From Arsenicicoccus bolidensis DSM 15745 (GTDB lineage: Bacteria > Actinomycetota > Actinomycetes > Actinomycetales > Dermatophilaceae): DNA of 61,865 nucleotides. Shown in pieces: positions 37,591-46,877 of the stretch; within the stretch, counting starts at the first letter, position 1, and every line of letters begins with the position of its first letter. Location of the stretch: the NCBI RefSeq assembly GCF_000426385.1, contig NZ_AUFG01000023.1:1-61865 (forward strand), in the 5' to 3' direction. A program made the translations under genes and the position numbers. The notes beneath the pieces were generated by a model. That model was not told where the DNA came from. It made no database searches and was given only the letters and a program-made list of their open reading frames with translations.

Positions 37591-40500
37591 CAGAGTGAGC
37601 GGCGGCGACGGCCCCGGCGGGGAGGCCGTCGGCGGCGCCCTCGGTCACGCCAGCGCCCTCGGTGACGCCAGCGCCCTCGGTGACGCGAGCGCCCTCGGCC
37701 TCGTCGAGGTCGCGGATTCGCTGCGACACCACGGTCGTGACCCCGTCGCCCCGCATGGTGACGCCATACAGGGCGTCGGCGACCTCCATCGTGCGCTTCT
37801 GGTGCGTGATGACGATGAGCTGGCTGGAGTCGCGCAGCTCCTCGAAGAGCCCGATGAGCCGCCCGAGGTTGGCGTCGTCCAGCGCCGCCTCGACCTCGTC
37901 CATGATGTAGAAGGGGCTCGGCCGCGCCTTGAAGATCGCGACGAGCAGCGCCACCGCGACCAGCGAGCGCTCGCCGCCGGACAGGAGCGACAGCCGCTTG
38001 ATCTTCTTGCCGGGGGGACGAGCCTCGACCTCGATGCCCGTCGTGAGCATGTTGTCCGGGTCGGTGAGCAGCAGCCGCCCCTCGCCGCCGGGAAAGAGCC
38101 GCGAGAACACTCCGACGAACTCCCGCGCCGTGTCCTCGAAGGCCTCGGCGAAGACCCGCTGGACCCGGTCGTCCACCTCCTTGACGATGTCGAGCAGGTC
38201 GCGCCGCGACCGCTTGAGGTCGTCGAGCTGCTCGGTCAGGAAGGTGTGGCGCTCCTCCAGCGCGGCGAACTCCTCCAGCGCCAAGGGGTTGACGCGACCG
38301 AGGGCGGCCAGGCCGCGCTCGGCCTTGCGGAGGCGCTTCTCCTGCTCGTCCCGGACGAAGGCGACGGTGCGGGGCTCGGGGGCCTGGGCGTCGGGCTGGG
38401 CGTCGGCCCCCTGCCGGCCCTCGGGGGCCTCGTGCTCGTGAGGCTCCTCATTGCCCTGGGAGTGCTGAGTGACCTTGGTCCCCTGGGAGCCCGCGCGCTC
38501 GCCCCGCGCCGGCTCCTCGATGACCGGGACCGGCTGGTGCGGGCCGTACTCCTCGACCAGGACGTCCGGCTCGATCCCGAGCTCCTCGATGGAGCGGGTC
38601 TGCAGCTGCTCGATCCGCAGCCGCTGCTGGGCGCGGGCCACCTCGTCCTTGTGCACCGAGTCGGTGAGCTCGCGCAGCTCGTCGGCGAGGGCAGTGACCC
38701 GGCGTCGTACGTCGACCAGCCCCGCCTCGCGGGTCGCCCGCTCGGCCTCGGCCCGGCCACGTCGCTCGGCGGCCTGCTCCACAAGCGAGCCCACCACGGT
38801 GACGGCCCGCTCGGCGCCGGCCTGGACCGCGCGGGCGACCTGGGCCTCGCGGCGACGACGCGCCAGGCGCTGGGCGGCCTGCTGCCGGGCCAGCTCCTCC
38901 TGCTGGGCCGCGCGCTCGAGCCCCGCCGCGCGACCGCCCAGCCCGCGCACCCGCTCCTCGCGGGTGCGCAGCGTCAGGCGCAGCTCGGTCTCCTGGTGCC
39001 GGGCGGTGGACGCCGATCCGGCGAGCTCGTCCCGGTGCTCGGTCGACGGCTCCGCCTCGTCCGGGTCGACCTCGGCCTGGGCGTCCTCCAGCCGCTGCTC
39101 GAGCTCGGCCAGCTCGCCCCGGTCGCGGTCGAGACCCGCCGTGATCTCGGCGCCTCGGCGCTCGGTGCGCTCGGCCTCGGCGCGGGCCGAGCGGGCGGTG
39201 GCGGCCAGGGACCCGAGCTTCTCAGCGACGGCCGAGAGCTGGGCGTCGTTGTCGTTGAGGCGGTCCAGCGCGGCGTCGAGCGCGGCTCCCGCCTGCTCGA
39301 GCCGACCCGCCGCCCCCTGCAGCTCGAAGGTCGCCCGCTCCCCCGCCGCCGTGGCCGCGTCGACGGCGACCCGTGCCTCGTCGACGGCAGCCTGCACCTC
39401 GAGCAGGCTGGGCGCCGAGCCGGATCCGCCCCTGGCGAACCCCGGCGCGTGGACGTCACCGTCGGGCGTGACCGCGGTCGCCCCGAGGCCGACGACCGAC
39501 TCCACCGAGCCGGCGTCGTCGACCAGGGCCACCCGCTCGAGGATCCGCACCAGGGCGGGCCGCACGTCGGCGGGCACCTGCTCGATCGCGTCGATGGCCC
39601 ACACGGCCCCTGACGGCAGGGCCGGCCACGCCGGCCCGTCCGGGTCGGACTCCCCCGCCACGACCAGCGAGACCTGTCCGGCGTCCTGCTCGCGCAGCAG
39701 CGCCAGCGCCGAGATCGCGTCCGCACGCTCGGCGACGGCCACCGCGTCCGACGCCCACCCGAGGGCGGCCGCCAGCCGGGCCTCGTAGCCGCCGCGGACC
39801 TGCACCAACGACGCCAGGGACCCGAGCACCCCGGAGGCAGCCGCGCCGCCGGGACCCTCCAGGAGCACCGCCGCTCCGTCCTTGCGTCGCAGGCCGAGCT
39901 GCAGCGCCTCCAGGCGGGCCGTCGACGAGGAGCGGTCGCGGTCGGCGGCACGCACCGCGTCCTGCAGCCGGGTCACCTCGGCCTGGGCGGCCTCACGCTC
40001 GGCCTCCGCGCGCTCGTAGGCCCCGTCGAGATCCTCCTCGCCCTGCTCGTGGTCGGCGATGGACATCTCCAGTGCGTGGAACTCCCTGTCCGCCAGCGCT
40101 GCTCGCTCCCGGGAGGCGGCGATGGTCTCGTCGAGCCGGCCGAGCTCGGCCTCGGCCGCCTCGATCCGTGAGCGTCGGGCCGCCACCTGCCCGGCCAGCC
40201 GCGCCAGCCCCTCTCGGCGGTCGGCCGCGGCCCGGGCGAGGCGGGCGAGCCGCTCGACCTCGTCCTGGTGCGCCCGCTCCAGCTCGCCGCGCCGCGTCAC
40301 GGTCTCGGCGAGCTGAGCCTCGACCTGCTCGACCTCCCCGGCGAGCGCCTGCTCCTGGGCCCGCACCTGCCCGGCCTCGGCCCGCAGCGCCTCGGGATCG
40401 CGACCGGCCTGCATCGGCTGGTGGGCCTCGTCGTCCGCGAGCAGGCGGGCGCGCTCGGCGGCCAGGTTGCCGGTGCCCGAGATGCGGTCGCGCAGGGACG

Positions 40501-41380
40501 ACAGGGCGAACCACTGCTCCTGGGCCCGGGCCACCTGCGGGGCGACCTCGGTGACGGCGGCCTCCAGCTGCTGCAGCTCGTCCTGGGAGGCACGCAGCGA
40601 GGCCTCGACCTCGGAGCGGCGGGCGAGCAGGGCCGTCTCGTCGGCGACCTCCTGCTCGAGCGTGCTCGTCAGCTGGACGAGGTCGTCGGCCAGCAGTCGC
40701 AGCCGGGCGTCACGGGCGTCAGCCTGGATGGTGGCGGCGCGCCGAGCCGTCTCGGCCTGCCGTCCGAGCGGCCCCAGCTGACGGCGGATCTCACCGGTGA
40801 GGTCCTGGACGCGCTGGAGGTTGCCCTCCATCTGCTCGAGCTTGCGCAGCGCGCGCTCCTTGCGCTTGCGGTGCTTGAGGACGCCCGCCGCCTCCTCGAT
40901 GAACCCGCGCCGCTCCTCGGGGGTCGCCCGCAGCACGGTGTCGAGCTGACCCTGGCCGACGATGACGTGCATCTCGCGCCCGATTCCGGAGTCGGACAGC
41001 AGTTCCTGGATGTCCAGCAGGCGGCAGGCGGTGCCGTTGATGGCGTAGTCCGACCCGCCGTTGCGGAACATGGTCCGCCGGATCGTCACCTCGGTGTAGT
41101 CGATGGGCAGCGCGCCGTCGGTGTTGTCGATCGTCAGCGCGACCTCGGCCCGCCCCAGCGGCGGTCGCCTGGCGGTGCCGGCAAAGATGACGTCCTCCAT
41201 CTTGCCGCCGCGCAGGCTCTTAGCCCCCTGCTCGCCCATGACCCAGGCGAGGGCGTCCACGACGTTGGACTTGCCCGAGCCGTTCGGACCGACCACGCAG
41301 GTGATCCCGGGCTCGAGCTTGAAGGTCGTCGCGGACGCGAAGGACTTGAAGCCCTTCATCTTCAGCTGCTTGACATACAC
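37577..41380 (-). CDS. smc: Chromosome segregation ATPase SMC
   Basis: A 1,267-residue SMC condensin subunit. The N-terminal head has Walker A GPNGSGKSNVVDALAW and the loop QGQLDTVL; long coiled coils surround a hinge (~residues 500-660, PGGAAASGVLGSLASLVQV region). The C-terminal head has LSGGERSLVAVALLVAIF and Walker B FYIMDEVEAALDDAN. Two oddities stand out. A ~60-residue low-complexity Glu/Gln/Pro insert lies in the C-terminal coil (KVTQHSQGNEEPHEHEAPEG). The C terminus has three GVTEGA-type repeats. The start is ATG 41380. With ScpA/ScpB (not in this window) it organises replicated origins. Confidence 0.96.
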   Translation of the reverse strand: MYVKQLKMKGFKSFASATTFKLEPGITCVVGPNGSGKSNVVDALAWVMGEQGAKSLRGGKMEDVIFAGTARRPPLGRAEVALTIDNTDGALPIDYTEVTIRRTMFRNGGSDYAINGTACRLLDIQELLSDSGIGREMHVIVGQGQLDTVLRATPEERRGFIEEAAGVLKHRKRKERALRKLEQMEGNLQRVQDLTGEIRRQLGPLGRQAETARRAATIQADARDARLRLLADDLVQLTSTLEQEVADETALLARRSEVEASLRASQDELQQLEAAVTEVAPQVARAQEQWFALSSLRDRISGTGNLAAERARLLADDEAHQPMQAGRDPEALRAEAGQVRAQEQALAGEVEQVEAQLAETVTRRGELERAHQDEVERLARLARAAADRREGLARLAGQVAARRSRIEAAEAELGRLDETIAASRERAALADREFHALEMSIADHEQGEEDLDGAYERAEAEREAAQAEVTRLQDAVRAADRDRSSSTARLEALQLGLRRKDGAAVLLEGPGGAAASGVLGSLASLVQVRGGYEARLAAALGWASDAVAVAERADAISALALLREQDAGQVSLVVAGESDPDGPAWPALPSGAVWAIDAIEQVPADVRPALVRILERVALVDDAGSVESVVGLGATAVTPDGDVHAPGFARGGSGSAPSLLEVQAAVDEARVAVDAATAAGERATFELQGAAGRLEQAGAALDAALDRLNDNDAQLSAVAEKLGSLAATARSARAEAERTERRGAEITAGLDRDRGELAELEQRLEDAQAEVDPDEAEPSTEHRDELAGSASTARHQETELRLTLRTREERVRGLGGRAAGLERAAQQEELARQQAAQRLARRRREAQVARAVQAGAERAVTVVGSLVEQAAERRGRAEAERATREAGLVDVRRRVTALADELRELTDSVHKDEVARAQQRLRIEQLQTRSIEELGIEPDVLVEEYGPHQPVPVIEEPARGERAGSQGTKVTQHSQGNEEPHEHEAPEGRQGADAQPDAQAPEPRTVAFVRDEQEKRLRKAERGLAALGRVNPLALEEFAALEERHTFLTEQLDDLKRSRRDLLDIVKEVDDRVQRVFAEAFEDTAREFVGVFSRLFPGGEGRLLLTDPDNMLTTGIEVEARPPGKKIKRLSLLSGGERSLVAVALLVAIFKARPSPFYIMDEVEAALDDANLGRLIGLFEELRDSSQLIVITHQKRTMEVADALYGVTMRGDGVTTVVSQRIRDLDEAEGARVTEGAGVTEGAGVTEGAADGLPAGAVAAAHSDGPA
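37637..37690. repeat. Three tandem copies of an 18-base unit in smc
   Basis: The unit gccctcggtgacgccagc is repeated three times (37637-37654, 37655-37672, 37673-37690) with two substitutions, and half a unit follows. It encodes VTEGAG repeats in the disordered tail of SMC, after the last head motif. Copy number could vary by replication slippage without breaking the frame. Confidence 0.85.
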
Positions 41381-41517
41381 GGTCGGCGGCGACTTCCTCG
41401 GCGGGGGACGCGGTCAGGTCGTCACTCTAGCGGCCGGGCCGTCCTGCGCCGGTTCACGGACGGTGATGTCGTATGACGAACCGCTACTTCTCGACCAGCG
41501 GCTATCTGTCGACGAAC

Positions 41518-41820
41518 CTATTTCTCGACGAACCCAGAGGCGTCTCCGCGCGGCTCCCCGGGGACGGCCACGCAGGACTCGACGTGCCCTGGCCGGCGTC
41601 GCCCCGCCCCGGGAGGCGCGGCCGGCGACAGCCGCCGGCCAAGCTCCTCCACCGTGTCGGCCGGGCCCTCTGCCACCACCTCGACCCGCCCGTCGCTCAT
41701 GTTGCGGGCGTGCCCGGCAAGGCCGAGCTCCAGCGCCTGGGCCCGGGTCCACCATCGAAAACCCACGCCCTGCACCATGCCTCGCACGAAGTAGGTCGTC
41801 CTGGCGGTGCCCTCGGTCAT
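41518..41820 (-). CDS. acyP: Acylphosphatase
   Basis: A 100-residue acylphosphatase, which hydrolyses carboxyl-phosphate bonds. The catalytic Arg is in VQGVGFRWWT and the Asn in GHARNMSDGRVEV, both in the expected ferredoxin-like order. The middle has a small insertion (SPAAPPGAGRRR) compared with the usual ~90 residues. The start is ATG 41820, divergent from the deacetylase gene; a pair of palindromes lies 82-108 bases upstream. The 137 bases towards smc hold only imperfect TCGACGAACC repeats. Confidence 0.92.
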   Translation of the reverse strand: MTEGTARTTYFVRGMVQGVGFRWWTRAQALELGLAGHARNMSDGRVEVVAEGPADTVEELGRRLSPAAPPGAGRRRPGHVESCVAVPGEPRGDASGFVEK

Positions 41821-41901
41821 GACTCCCAGCCTAGGCCACCCGGATGGATCAGCCCGGCACCCCCCAACCCCGGCGAAGGCTGCGGCGTCCTCGATGCGTC
41901 A

Positions 41902-41928
41902 TCACTTAGAGTGATCAGTGACCACTGA
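41902..41928. promoter_or_regulatory. Two adjoining palindromes between divergent genes
   Basis: TCACT-TAG-AGTGA (41902-41914) and TCAGTG-AC-CACTGA (41915-41928) are both perfect and directly adjacent. They lie 14 bases before the ATG of the deacetylase-like gene and 82 bases from acyP. Their place and symmetry suggest a repressor site overlapping the rightward promoter; the regulator is unknown. Confidence 0.55.
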
Positions 41929-41942
41929 GGGTTGGGAGAAGG

Positions 41943-43277
41943 ATGAACGTCAGCCGACGGACCGTCGTGACAGGGGCAGCCGCGCTCGGCGCGGCGACGC
42001 TGGCCGCATGCTCGGGGCGCACCGGCTCCTCGCCGGGTTCAGGAGCGAGCACCGGCCCCGCCCCCACCGCCACCCTCGTCGGTGGCACCGAGACGTCAGC
42101 GGCCTCACCCAGCCCGTCGAGCGGCCTCGGCGCCCCGATCGGGGACGGTTCCACCACCGAGCAGCGCCCCCAGCCCGGCCTGCCGACGATCACGAGGCTC
42201 AAGCCCGGCGAGACGCCACCGCAGTTCGTCGTCATCTCCTGGGACGGTGCCGGCAACCTCGCGAGCGACCAGCTCACCCGGTTCCGCAAGGCTGCCCAGC
42301 GCAACCACGCCCAGATGACCCTCTTCCTCACCGGCATCTACTTCGTCCCGGAGGAGAAGGCCGGCCTCTACCAGCCGCCCAGGCGCAAGGCCGGAGCCTC
42401 GGACATCGGTTGGCTCACCAAGCAGTCCTGCCGCCGCACCATCCAGGGCATCGGCGAGGCCTGGCACGAGGGGCACGAGATCGGCACCCACTTCAACGGG
42501 CACTTCTGCGGGCCCAAGGGAGGATCCAGCTGGTCCGTCCAGGACTGGAAGCAGGAGATCGACGAGGCCAAGAAGTTCGTCAAGACCTGGCGCACCGTCA
42601 CCGGGTTCGCCGACCTGCCGCCCCTGCCCTTCGACTACGACAAGGAGCTCGTCGGCGGCCGGACCCCCTGCCTCGAGGGCTACGCGAACCTCCGCAGGGC
42701 CGCGACGGAGCTGGGCTGGCGCTACGACTCCTCCCACAGCCGCCAGCACGTCTGGCCCACCCGCCTGCCGGGCGGGCTGTGGGACCTGTCCATGACCATG
42801 GCGCCCTTCCCGGGCCGCAGCTTCCAGACCATCCCGATGGACTACAACTACATGGTCAACCAGATCGGTCCCAACCCCGGAGGCGGCAACCCCGCCGATC
42901 GCCCACGGTTCCAGGCGCAGCACCGCGACTCGCTCGTGCAGGGCGTGCAGCGCTCCCACCGCTCCAACCGCGCTCCGTTCATCATCGGCAACCACTTCGA
43001 GCAGTGGAACGGCGGCATCCACATGAACGCCGTCGAGCAGGCCATGGACGCCTTCTCCGCCATGCCCGGGGTGCAGATGGTCACCATGCGGTGGCTCTGT
43101 GACTGGATGGAGGCGCAGGACCCCCAGGTGCTGCGCAAGCTGCAGTCCCTCGGCGTCGGCGAGGCGCCCAAGGGCGGCTGGAAGGTCTACCTCGACCCTG
43201 CGGCCCCGACCTCCTCCCCTGCGGCGCCCACCCCCACCTCCACCTCCACCTCCACCTCCACCGCGAAGAATCCCTGA
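41943..43277 (+). CDS. Tat-exported polysaccharide deacetylase-like lipoprotein
   Basis: A 444-residue exported protein. The N terminus has a twin-arginine motif (NVSRRTVVTGAAALG) and a lipobox (TLAAC, Cys ~23), so it is probably a Tat substrate anchored as a lipoprotein. After a Ser/Pro linker, a NodB-like (CE4) fold is seen: FVVISWDGAGN (the Asp of motif 1, although the usual DD pair is not complete) and HEIGTHFNGHF (H-x3-H metal ligands), followed later by NHFEQWNGG. The C terminus ends in a Thr/Ser/Pro-rich tail (TPTSTSTSTS). It may modify wall or extracellular polysaccharide; the incomplete motif makes catalysis uncertain. Confidence 0.8.
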   Translation: MNVSRRTVVTGAAALGAATLAACSGRTGSSPGSGASTGPAPTATLVGGTETSAASPSPSSGLGAPIGDGSTTEQRPQPGLPTITRLKPGETPPQFVVISWDGAGNLASDQLTRFRKAAQRNHAQMTLFLTGIYFVPEEKAGLYQPPRRKAGASDIGWLTKQSCRRTIQGIGEAWHEGHEIGTHFNGHFCGPKGGSSWSVQDWKQEIDEAKKFVKTWRTVTGFADLPPLPFDYDKELVGGRTPCLEGYANLRRAATELGWRYDSSHSRQHVWPTRLPGGLWDLSMTMAPFPGRSFQTIPMDYNYMVNQIGPNPGGGNPADRPRFQAQHRDSLVQGVQRSHRSNRAPFIIGNHFEQWNGGIHMNAVEQAMDAFSAMPGVQMVTMRWLCDWMEAQDPQVLRKLQSLGVGEAPKGGWKVYLDPAAPTSSPAAPTPTSTSTSTSTAKNP

Positions 43278-43395
43278 CCCGCCGGCGGCGAAGGCATCAG
43301 CCGGGCTTCGTTCCCCAGGCTGATGATCCCGCCGGGGGTAGGTCCGTGGACCCTCCGGGTCGGCCGGCCTCGGCCGTATGCCGGACCGCCCGCCG

Positions 43396-44061
43396 TCAGC
43401 CGTGGTCGGCGCAGCAGGGCGTCGGCGTCGCCGTCTCGTAGGGCACGACCGTGCCCCCCGCAGCCGGCTGCACGACGAGCACGAGCCGGCCGGTGCGCCA
43501 TACGGGCCGCACGTGCTCCCGGGTCACCAGGAGGGTCTCCGGACCGACCACCACGTCGGCGAGCCCCACCACCTCGTCGATCGCCGACCAGGCCAGCGCG
43601 TCGGCCACCGTCACGGTGCCCGTCAGGCGCGGCCTGCCCGGATAGACCACGGCGCGACCGTCGCGACCCGCCTCCGCGTCGGCAGCGGCACGCGCAGCCG
43701 AGTCGGCGAGCCGCGGATAGCCACCACGCGTCCCTGGGGCGGCGAGCCCGATCTCGTCCGGGCTCGCCGCGCCGGTCTGCGGCGCCAGGGCCGGCCGCAG
43801 GGCGGCGAGGATGCGAGCCAGGTCAGCGCTCGTGGGCGGTGCGGCCGTCCACCGCACCGACAGGGCCACGTGCGAGGAGGCGCCCACCTCCCCCGGCACC
43901 AGGTGGGTGGACACCACGGCGTCGTCGCGCCCAAGCCGGGACAGCACGTCACCGAGGATCTCGGCCAGGTGGTCGGCGTCCCGCACCGTCGGGGCCACCG
44001 GGTCGAGCCCGACGACCACCGTCGTGGTGTCGCCGGGCTCGACCGTCGTCGTGGTGCTCAC
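43396..44061 (-). CDS. Conserved hypothetical protein ending in PTPCCADHG
   Basis: A 221-residue protein of unknown function with no signal peptide or membrane segment. It is mostly predicted strands and helices (VVVGLDPVAPTVRDADHLAEIL; then GLADVVVGPETLLVTREHVRPVW and LVLVVQPAAGGTVVPYE), and the C terminus is a vicinal cysteine pair followed by ADHG. The start is GTG 44061, overlapping the stop of the PHP metallohydrolase gene (GTGA), so the two are translationally coupled. I recall similar PTPCCADH ends in uncharacterised actinobacterial proteins, but cannot assign a domain. A metal-binding or redox role is conjecture. Confidence 0.65.
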   Translation of the reverse strand: MSTTTTVEPGDTTTVVVGLDPVAPTVRDADHLAEILGDVLSRLGRDDAVVSTHLVPGEVGASSHVALSVRWTAAPPTSADLARILAALRPALAPQTGAASPDEIGLAAPGTRGGYPRLADSAARAAADAEAGRDGRAVVYPGRPRLTGTVTVADALAWSAIDEVVGLADVVVGPETLLVTREHVRPVWRTGRLVLVVQPAAGGTVVPYETATPTPCCADHG

Positions 44062-45788
44062 GCGCGGGGAAGGACCCAGATGGGGTTGGTGTAGAACCAC
44101 AGGTCGTCCCAGGGGTTGGCCGCACCGACGACGTCGATGGCCGGCCCGGCCTTGTCCACGGCCGCGCCCCGCAGCCCGACCGCGGTGCGCTTGCCGTCGG
44201 AGCCGCGCAGGCGGACGTAGACGCCGCGGTCACCGATGGTGACGGGACCGAACCTCAGCTCGACCCACTGCCCCGCTCCCACCGTGCTGACGTCCCAGCT
44301 GCGGACGACCTGCGTCTCCGGAGCCACGAAGGTGTCGCGGTCGGAGGCCGGACCGGTCACGAAGCCCGCGACGGCGTCGACCTTGGCCAGCCTGGGGACG
44401 AACTGCGCCCAGTTGGGCAGCGACTGCGTGCGGATCCGCACCACCAGCTCGGCCTGGGTGCCGCGGCGGACGGTGAGGACGCCACCGAGGCCGACCTCAC
44501 GACCGCCGGCGCGCACCCGCACGTCGAGGTCCTGCACGAGGCGCCCGTGGTCCACCCAGACGCGTCCGTCGCGCAGGCCGGACATGACGGCGGCGTAGTC
44601 GCGGCGGTCGGCGCCGACGAGCGTGCGGCTGTAGTAGCCGGGCCAGTAGTCACCGTTGCCGGTGTCGGGGACCGGCCCGTTGACCGGGTCGGCGTAGTGC
44701 CCCTGCCTGGCGAAGTCGCTGTCCGGGCCACCGCGCACGGCGGTGTCGAGGTGGACGCTGTGGCTGTCGGAGTTGGCGGTGATCCACCACGGCTTGCCCT
44801 CCGACAGGAGGCTGTCCCACAGCCCGCCAACGGTGGCCGTCATCCAGTCGAAGCCGCCGAAGGTCCGGTAGCTCTCGAGCGGGTAGCCCGCGAACGAGTC
44901 CTTGCTCGGCGAGCCGTCGTAGTAGCCGCGGCCCGAGCCGGGGCCGTGCGGCTTGGGCAGGCCCGCCGCCTGGTGGCCCGGGGCGCCCTCCATGCCGACC
45001 GCGATGCGTCCTGGCACGTCGCGCCAGCCGCGGATCTCGTGCGGGGAGTCGATCCCCTTGCGCGCCGGGTGGTTGGCCAGCATCAGCGCGTCCTTGACCT
45101 CGCGCGACCCGACCGCCGAGGCGAGGTAGGCCAGGCCCTTGAGCGCCAGCGACTCGTTCTGCGGGGTGGATGCGGAGGCCTTCTTGACCGACCCGTCGTA
45201 GGTGTTCTCGAAGGCCTTGAGGACGGCCACCTCGTTGGCGCCGGGGTGGACGAAGACGGTGCCGTGCTCGGCGGCCGGGATGTTCCACTCCAGCCCCTGG
45301 AAGACGAGCATGTCGTCGAACTCCGCGCGAGCCGCCCGGATGTGCGGGTTGACCTTGTCGACGCCGATCTTTGCGTGCGTCTCCGAGCCGTGGTCCGTGA
45401 TGACCATCCAGTCCAGGCCGTAGGCGCTAGCGTGCTGCACGTGGTCGACGACGCGGTACATCGCGTCGGACGAGAACTGCGTGTGGATGTGGTGGTCACC
45501 GGCGAGCCAGCGCCGGCCCCGGCCGTGACGCTTGCCCGCGTGGAGCATCTCCTGCTCGGCGGCGGCGGCGGTGCCGGTGCCCTGCTCGGTGACGAATCCG
45601 GCGGCCGCCACCCCAGCCCCCAGCACGCCGGCGGCGCGCAGGAAGTTGCGCCGGCCGAGGTCGCTCGGGGCCAGCTCCGTGTCGGGGACGTGCAGGTCCT
45701 CGGCCGGGCCGACGGGCGCGTCGTGGTCGTGGGAGTGGGTGTGCGGGTGCTCGTGAGAGTGGTCGTGAGGGTGGTGGTGGTGACCCAT
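44058..45788 (-). CDS. PHP-domain metallohydrolase (CehA/McbA-like) with His-rich start
   Basis: A 576-residue exported metallohydrolase of the PHP/CehA-McbA group. It begins with an unusual Met-Gly-His4 run and ~10 more His among the first 25 residues. A twin-arginine signal (LGRRNFLRAAGVLGAGVAAAGF) follows at ~44-65, so the His stretch would be at the cytoplasmic n-region or be trimmed with the signal. The PHP metal ligands are seen: GDHHIHTQFSSDA, MVITDHGSETH, LMLANHPARKG and ITANSDSH. The C-terminal third is a beta-rich domain. The protein probably hydrolyses phosphoester or ester bonds outside the cell; substrate unknown. Its 3' end overlaps the next gene. Confidence 0.85.
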   Translation of the reverse strand: MGHHHHPHDHSHEHPHTHSHDHDAPVGPAEDLHVPDTELAPSDLGRRNFLRAAGVLGAGVAAAGFVTEQGTGTAAAAEQEMLHAGKRHGRGRRWLAGDHHIHTQFSSDAMYRVVDHVQHASAYGLDWMVITDHGSETHAKIGVDKVNPHIRAARAEFDDMLVFQGLEWNIPAAEHGTVFVHPGANEVAVLKAFENTYDGSVKKASASTPQNESLALKGLAYLASAVGSREVKDALMLANHPARKGIDSPHEIRGWRDVPGRIAVGMEGAPGHQAAGLPKPHGPGSGRGYYDGSPSKDSFAGYPLESYRTFGGFDWMTATVGGLWDSLLSEGKPWWITANSDSHSVHLDTAVRGGPDSDFARQGHYADPVNGPVPDTGNGDYWPGYYSRTLVGADRRDYAAVMSGLRDGRVWVDHGRLVQDLDVRVRAGGREVGLGGVLTVRRGTQAELVVRIRTQSLPNWAQFVPRLAKVDAVAGFVTGPASDRDTFVAPETQVVRSWDVSTVGAGQWVELRFGPVTIGDRGVYVRLRGSDGKRTAVGLRGAAVDKAGPAIDVVGAANPWDDLWFYTNPIWVLPRA

Positions 45789-45950
45789 CGGGCGTCCTTC
45801 GCGTGCTCGTCAGGACCATCTCGCCGCCCCGGCGAGGTGGGTCGTCCGGGCATGAGTGCCCGGGCAGGCACCGTCAGCGTGCTCCCGCCGGGCAACGGTG
45901 CGGCGCGGCATCGCTGAACGCTCAGTGAACGTCTGGTGAGGTCGGAGGGG

Positions 45951-46868
45951 CTAGCTGCGAACGGTGGGATCGCCGCCGGCGCGCCGATCCCGCGGCCTCG
46001 GCTGGCACCGGGGGCAATAGTGGCTGGAGCGGTTCATGAACGCCTCGCGACGGATGGGTGTGCCGCACCGCCCGCACGGACGACCTTGCTGCCCATAGGC
46101 GTTCAGCGACCGGTCGAAGTAGCCGCTCGCCCCGTTGACGTTGACGTACAGCGCGTCGAAGCTGGTCCCGCCCTGCTCGAGGGCCTCGCGCATGACCTCG
46201 GCCGCGTGGTCCAGGACCCGAGCCAGCGTCGGCTTCGTGAGCGATGCCGTGTCCCGCAGCCCGTTGACCTGCGCACGCCACAGCGCCTCGTCCGCATAGA
46301 TGTTGCCGATGCCGCTCACCAGCCCCTGGTCGAGCAGCGCCCGCTTGACCGCCACGTGCCGCGCCTTCGCCCGGCGCACCACGGCAGCCTGGTCATAGGC
46401 CGGCTCGAGCGGGTCGGGGGCGATGTGGGCGATGGACTCCGGTATGCCGGACGCCCGCCCTCCAGCGACGAGCTCGGACCAGGCGAGCCCGCCGAACGTT
46501 CGCTGGTCGACGAAGCGCAGCTGGCGCGCCGGCTCACCCGACGGCCCGACGAGGTCGAAGGTCGCGTGCAGGTGCTTCTCGGGCGGCGCGTCGGGCTCCT
46601 CGACGAGCAGCTGACCGCTCATCCCGAGGTGCAGGATCAGCGCGTCCGCGTCCCCGCCCTCGTCCTCGACGACGAGCCAGAGGTACTTGCCGCGTCGCTC
46701 GGCGGACCGCACCAGCCGACCGCGCAGCCGGTCCTCGAGGTCGCGTGGACCCGGCGTGTGGCGGCGGGCGACGCGGGTGCCGCGCAGGCTGACGTCGGCG
46801 AGGCGTCGCCCGACCACGTGCTCGGCGAGGCCCCGGCGGACCACCTCGACCTCGGGGAGCTCCGGCAT
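45951..46868 (-). CDS. mutM: Formamidopyrimidine-DNA glycosylase
   Basis: Base-excision repair enzyme that removes 8-oxoguanine and formamidopyrimidines. The 305-residue protein begins with [13 protein letters not shown] (N-terminal Pro nucleophile and Glu3), has the helix-two-turn-helix [20 protein letters not shown] and ends with a zinc finger (CGRCG ... HYCPRCQ). After the finger there is a 14-residue basic tail. It follows rnc by nine bases, in the common rnc-mutM order. The start is ATG 46868. Confidence 0.97.
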   Translation of the reverse strand: MPELPEVEVVRRGLAEHVVGRRLADVSLRGTRVARRHTPGPRDLEDRLRGRLVRSAERRGKYLWLVVEDEGGDADALILHLGMSGQLLVEEPDAPPEKHLHATFDLVGPSGEPARQLRFVDQRTFGGLAWSELVAGGRASGIPESIAHIAPDPLEPAYDQAAVVRRAKARHVAVKRALLDQGLVSGIGNIYADEALWRAQVNGLRDTASLTKPTLARVLDHAAEVMREALEQGGTSFDALYVNVNGASGYFDRSLNAYGQQGRPCGRCGTPIRREAFMNRSSHYCPRCQPRPRDRRAGGDPTVRS

Positions 46869-46877
46869 ACGGCCTCG

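Noticed and set aside
41400-41517. Imperfect TCGACGAACC repeats after acyP
   Set aside because: Only two or three short, irregular copies; no regular spacing or symmetry to support a function.
43323-45917. An 864-codon plus-strand frame over the PHP gene region
   Set aside because: Antisense to two good genes; Arg/Pro/His-rich without motifs.
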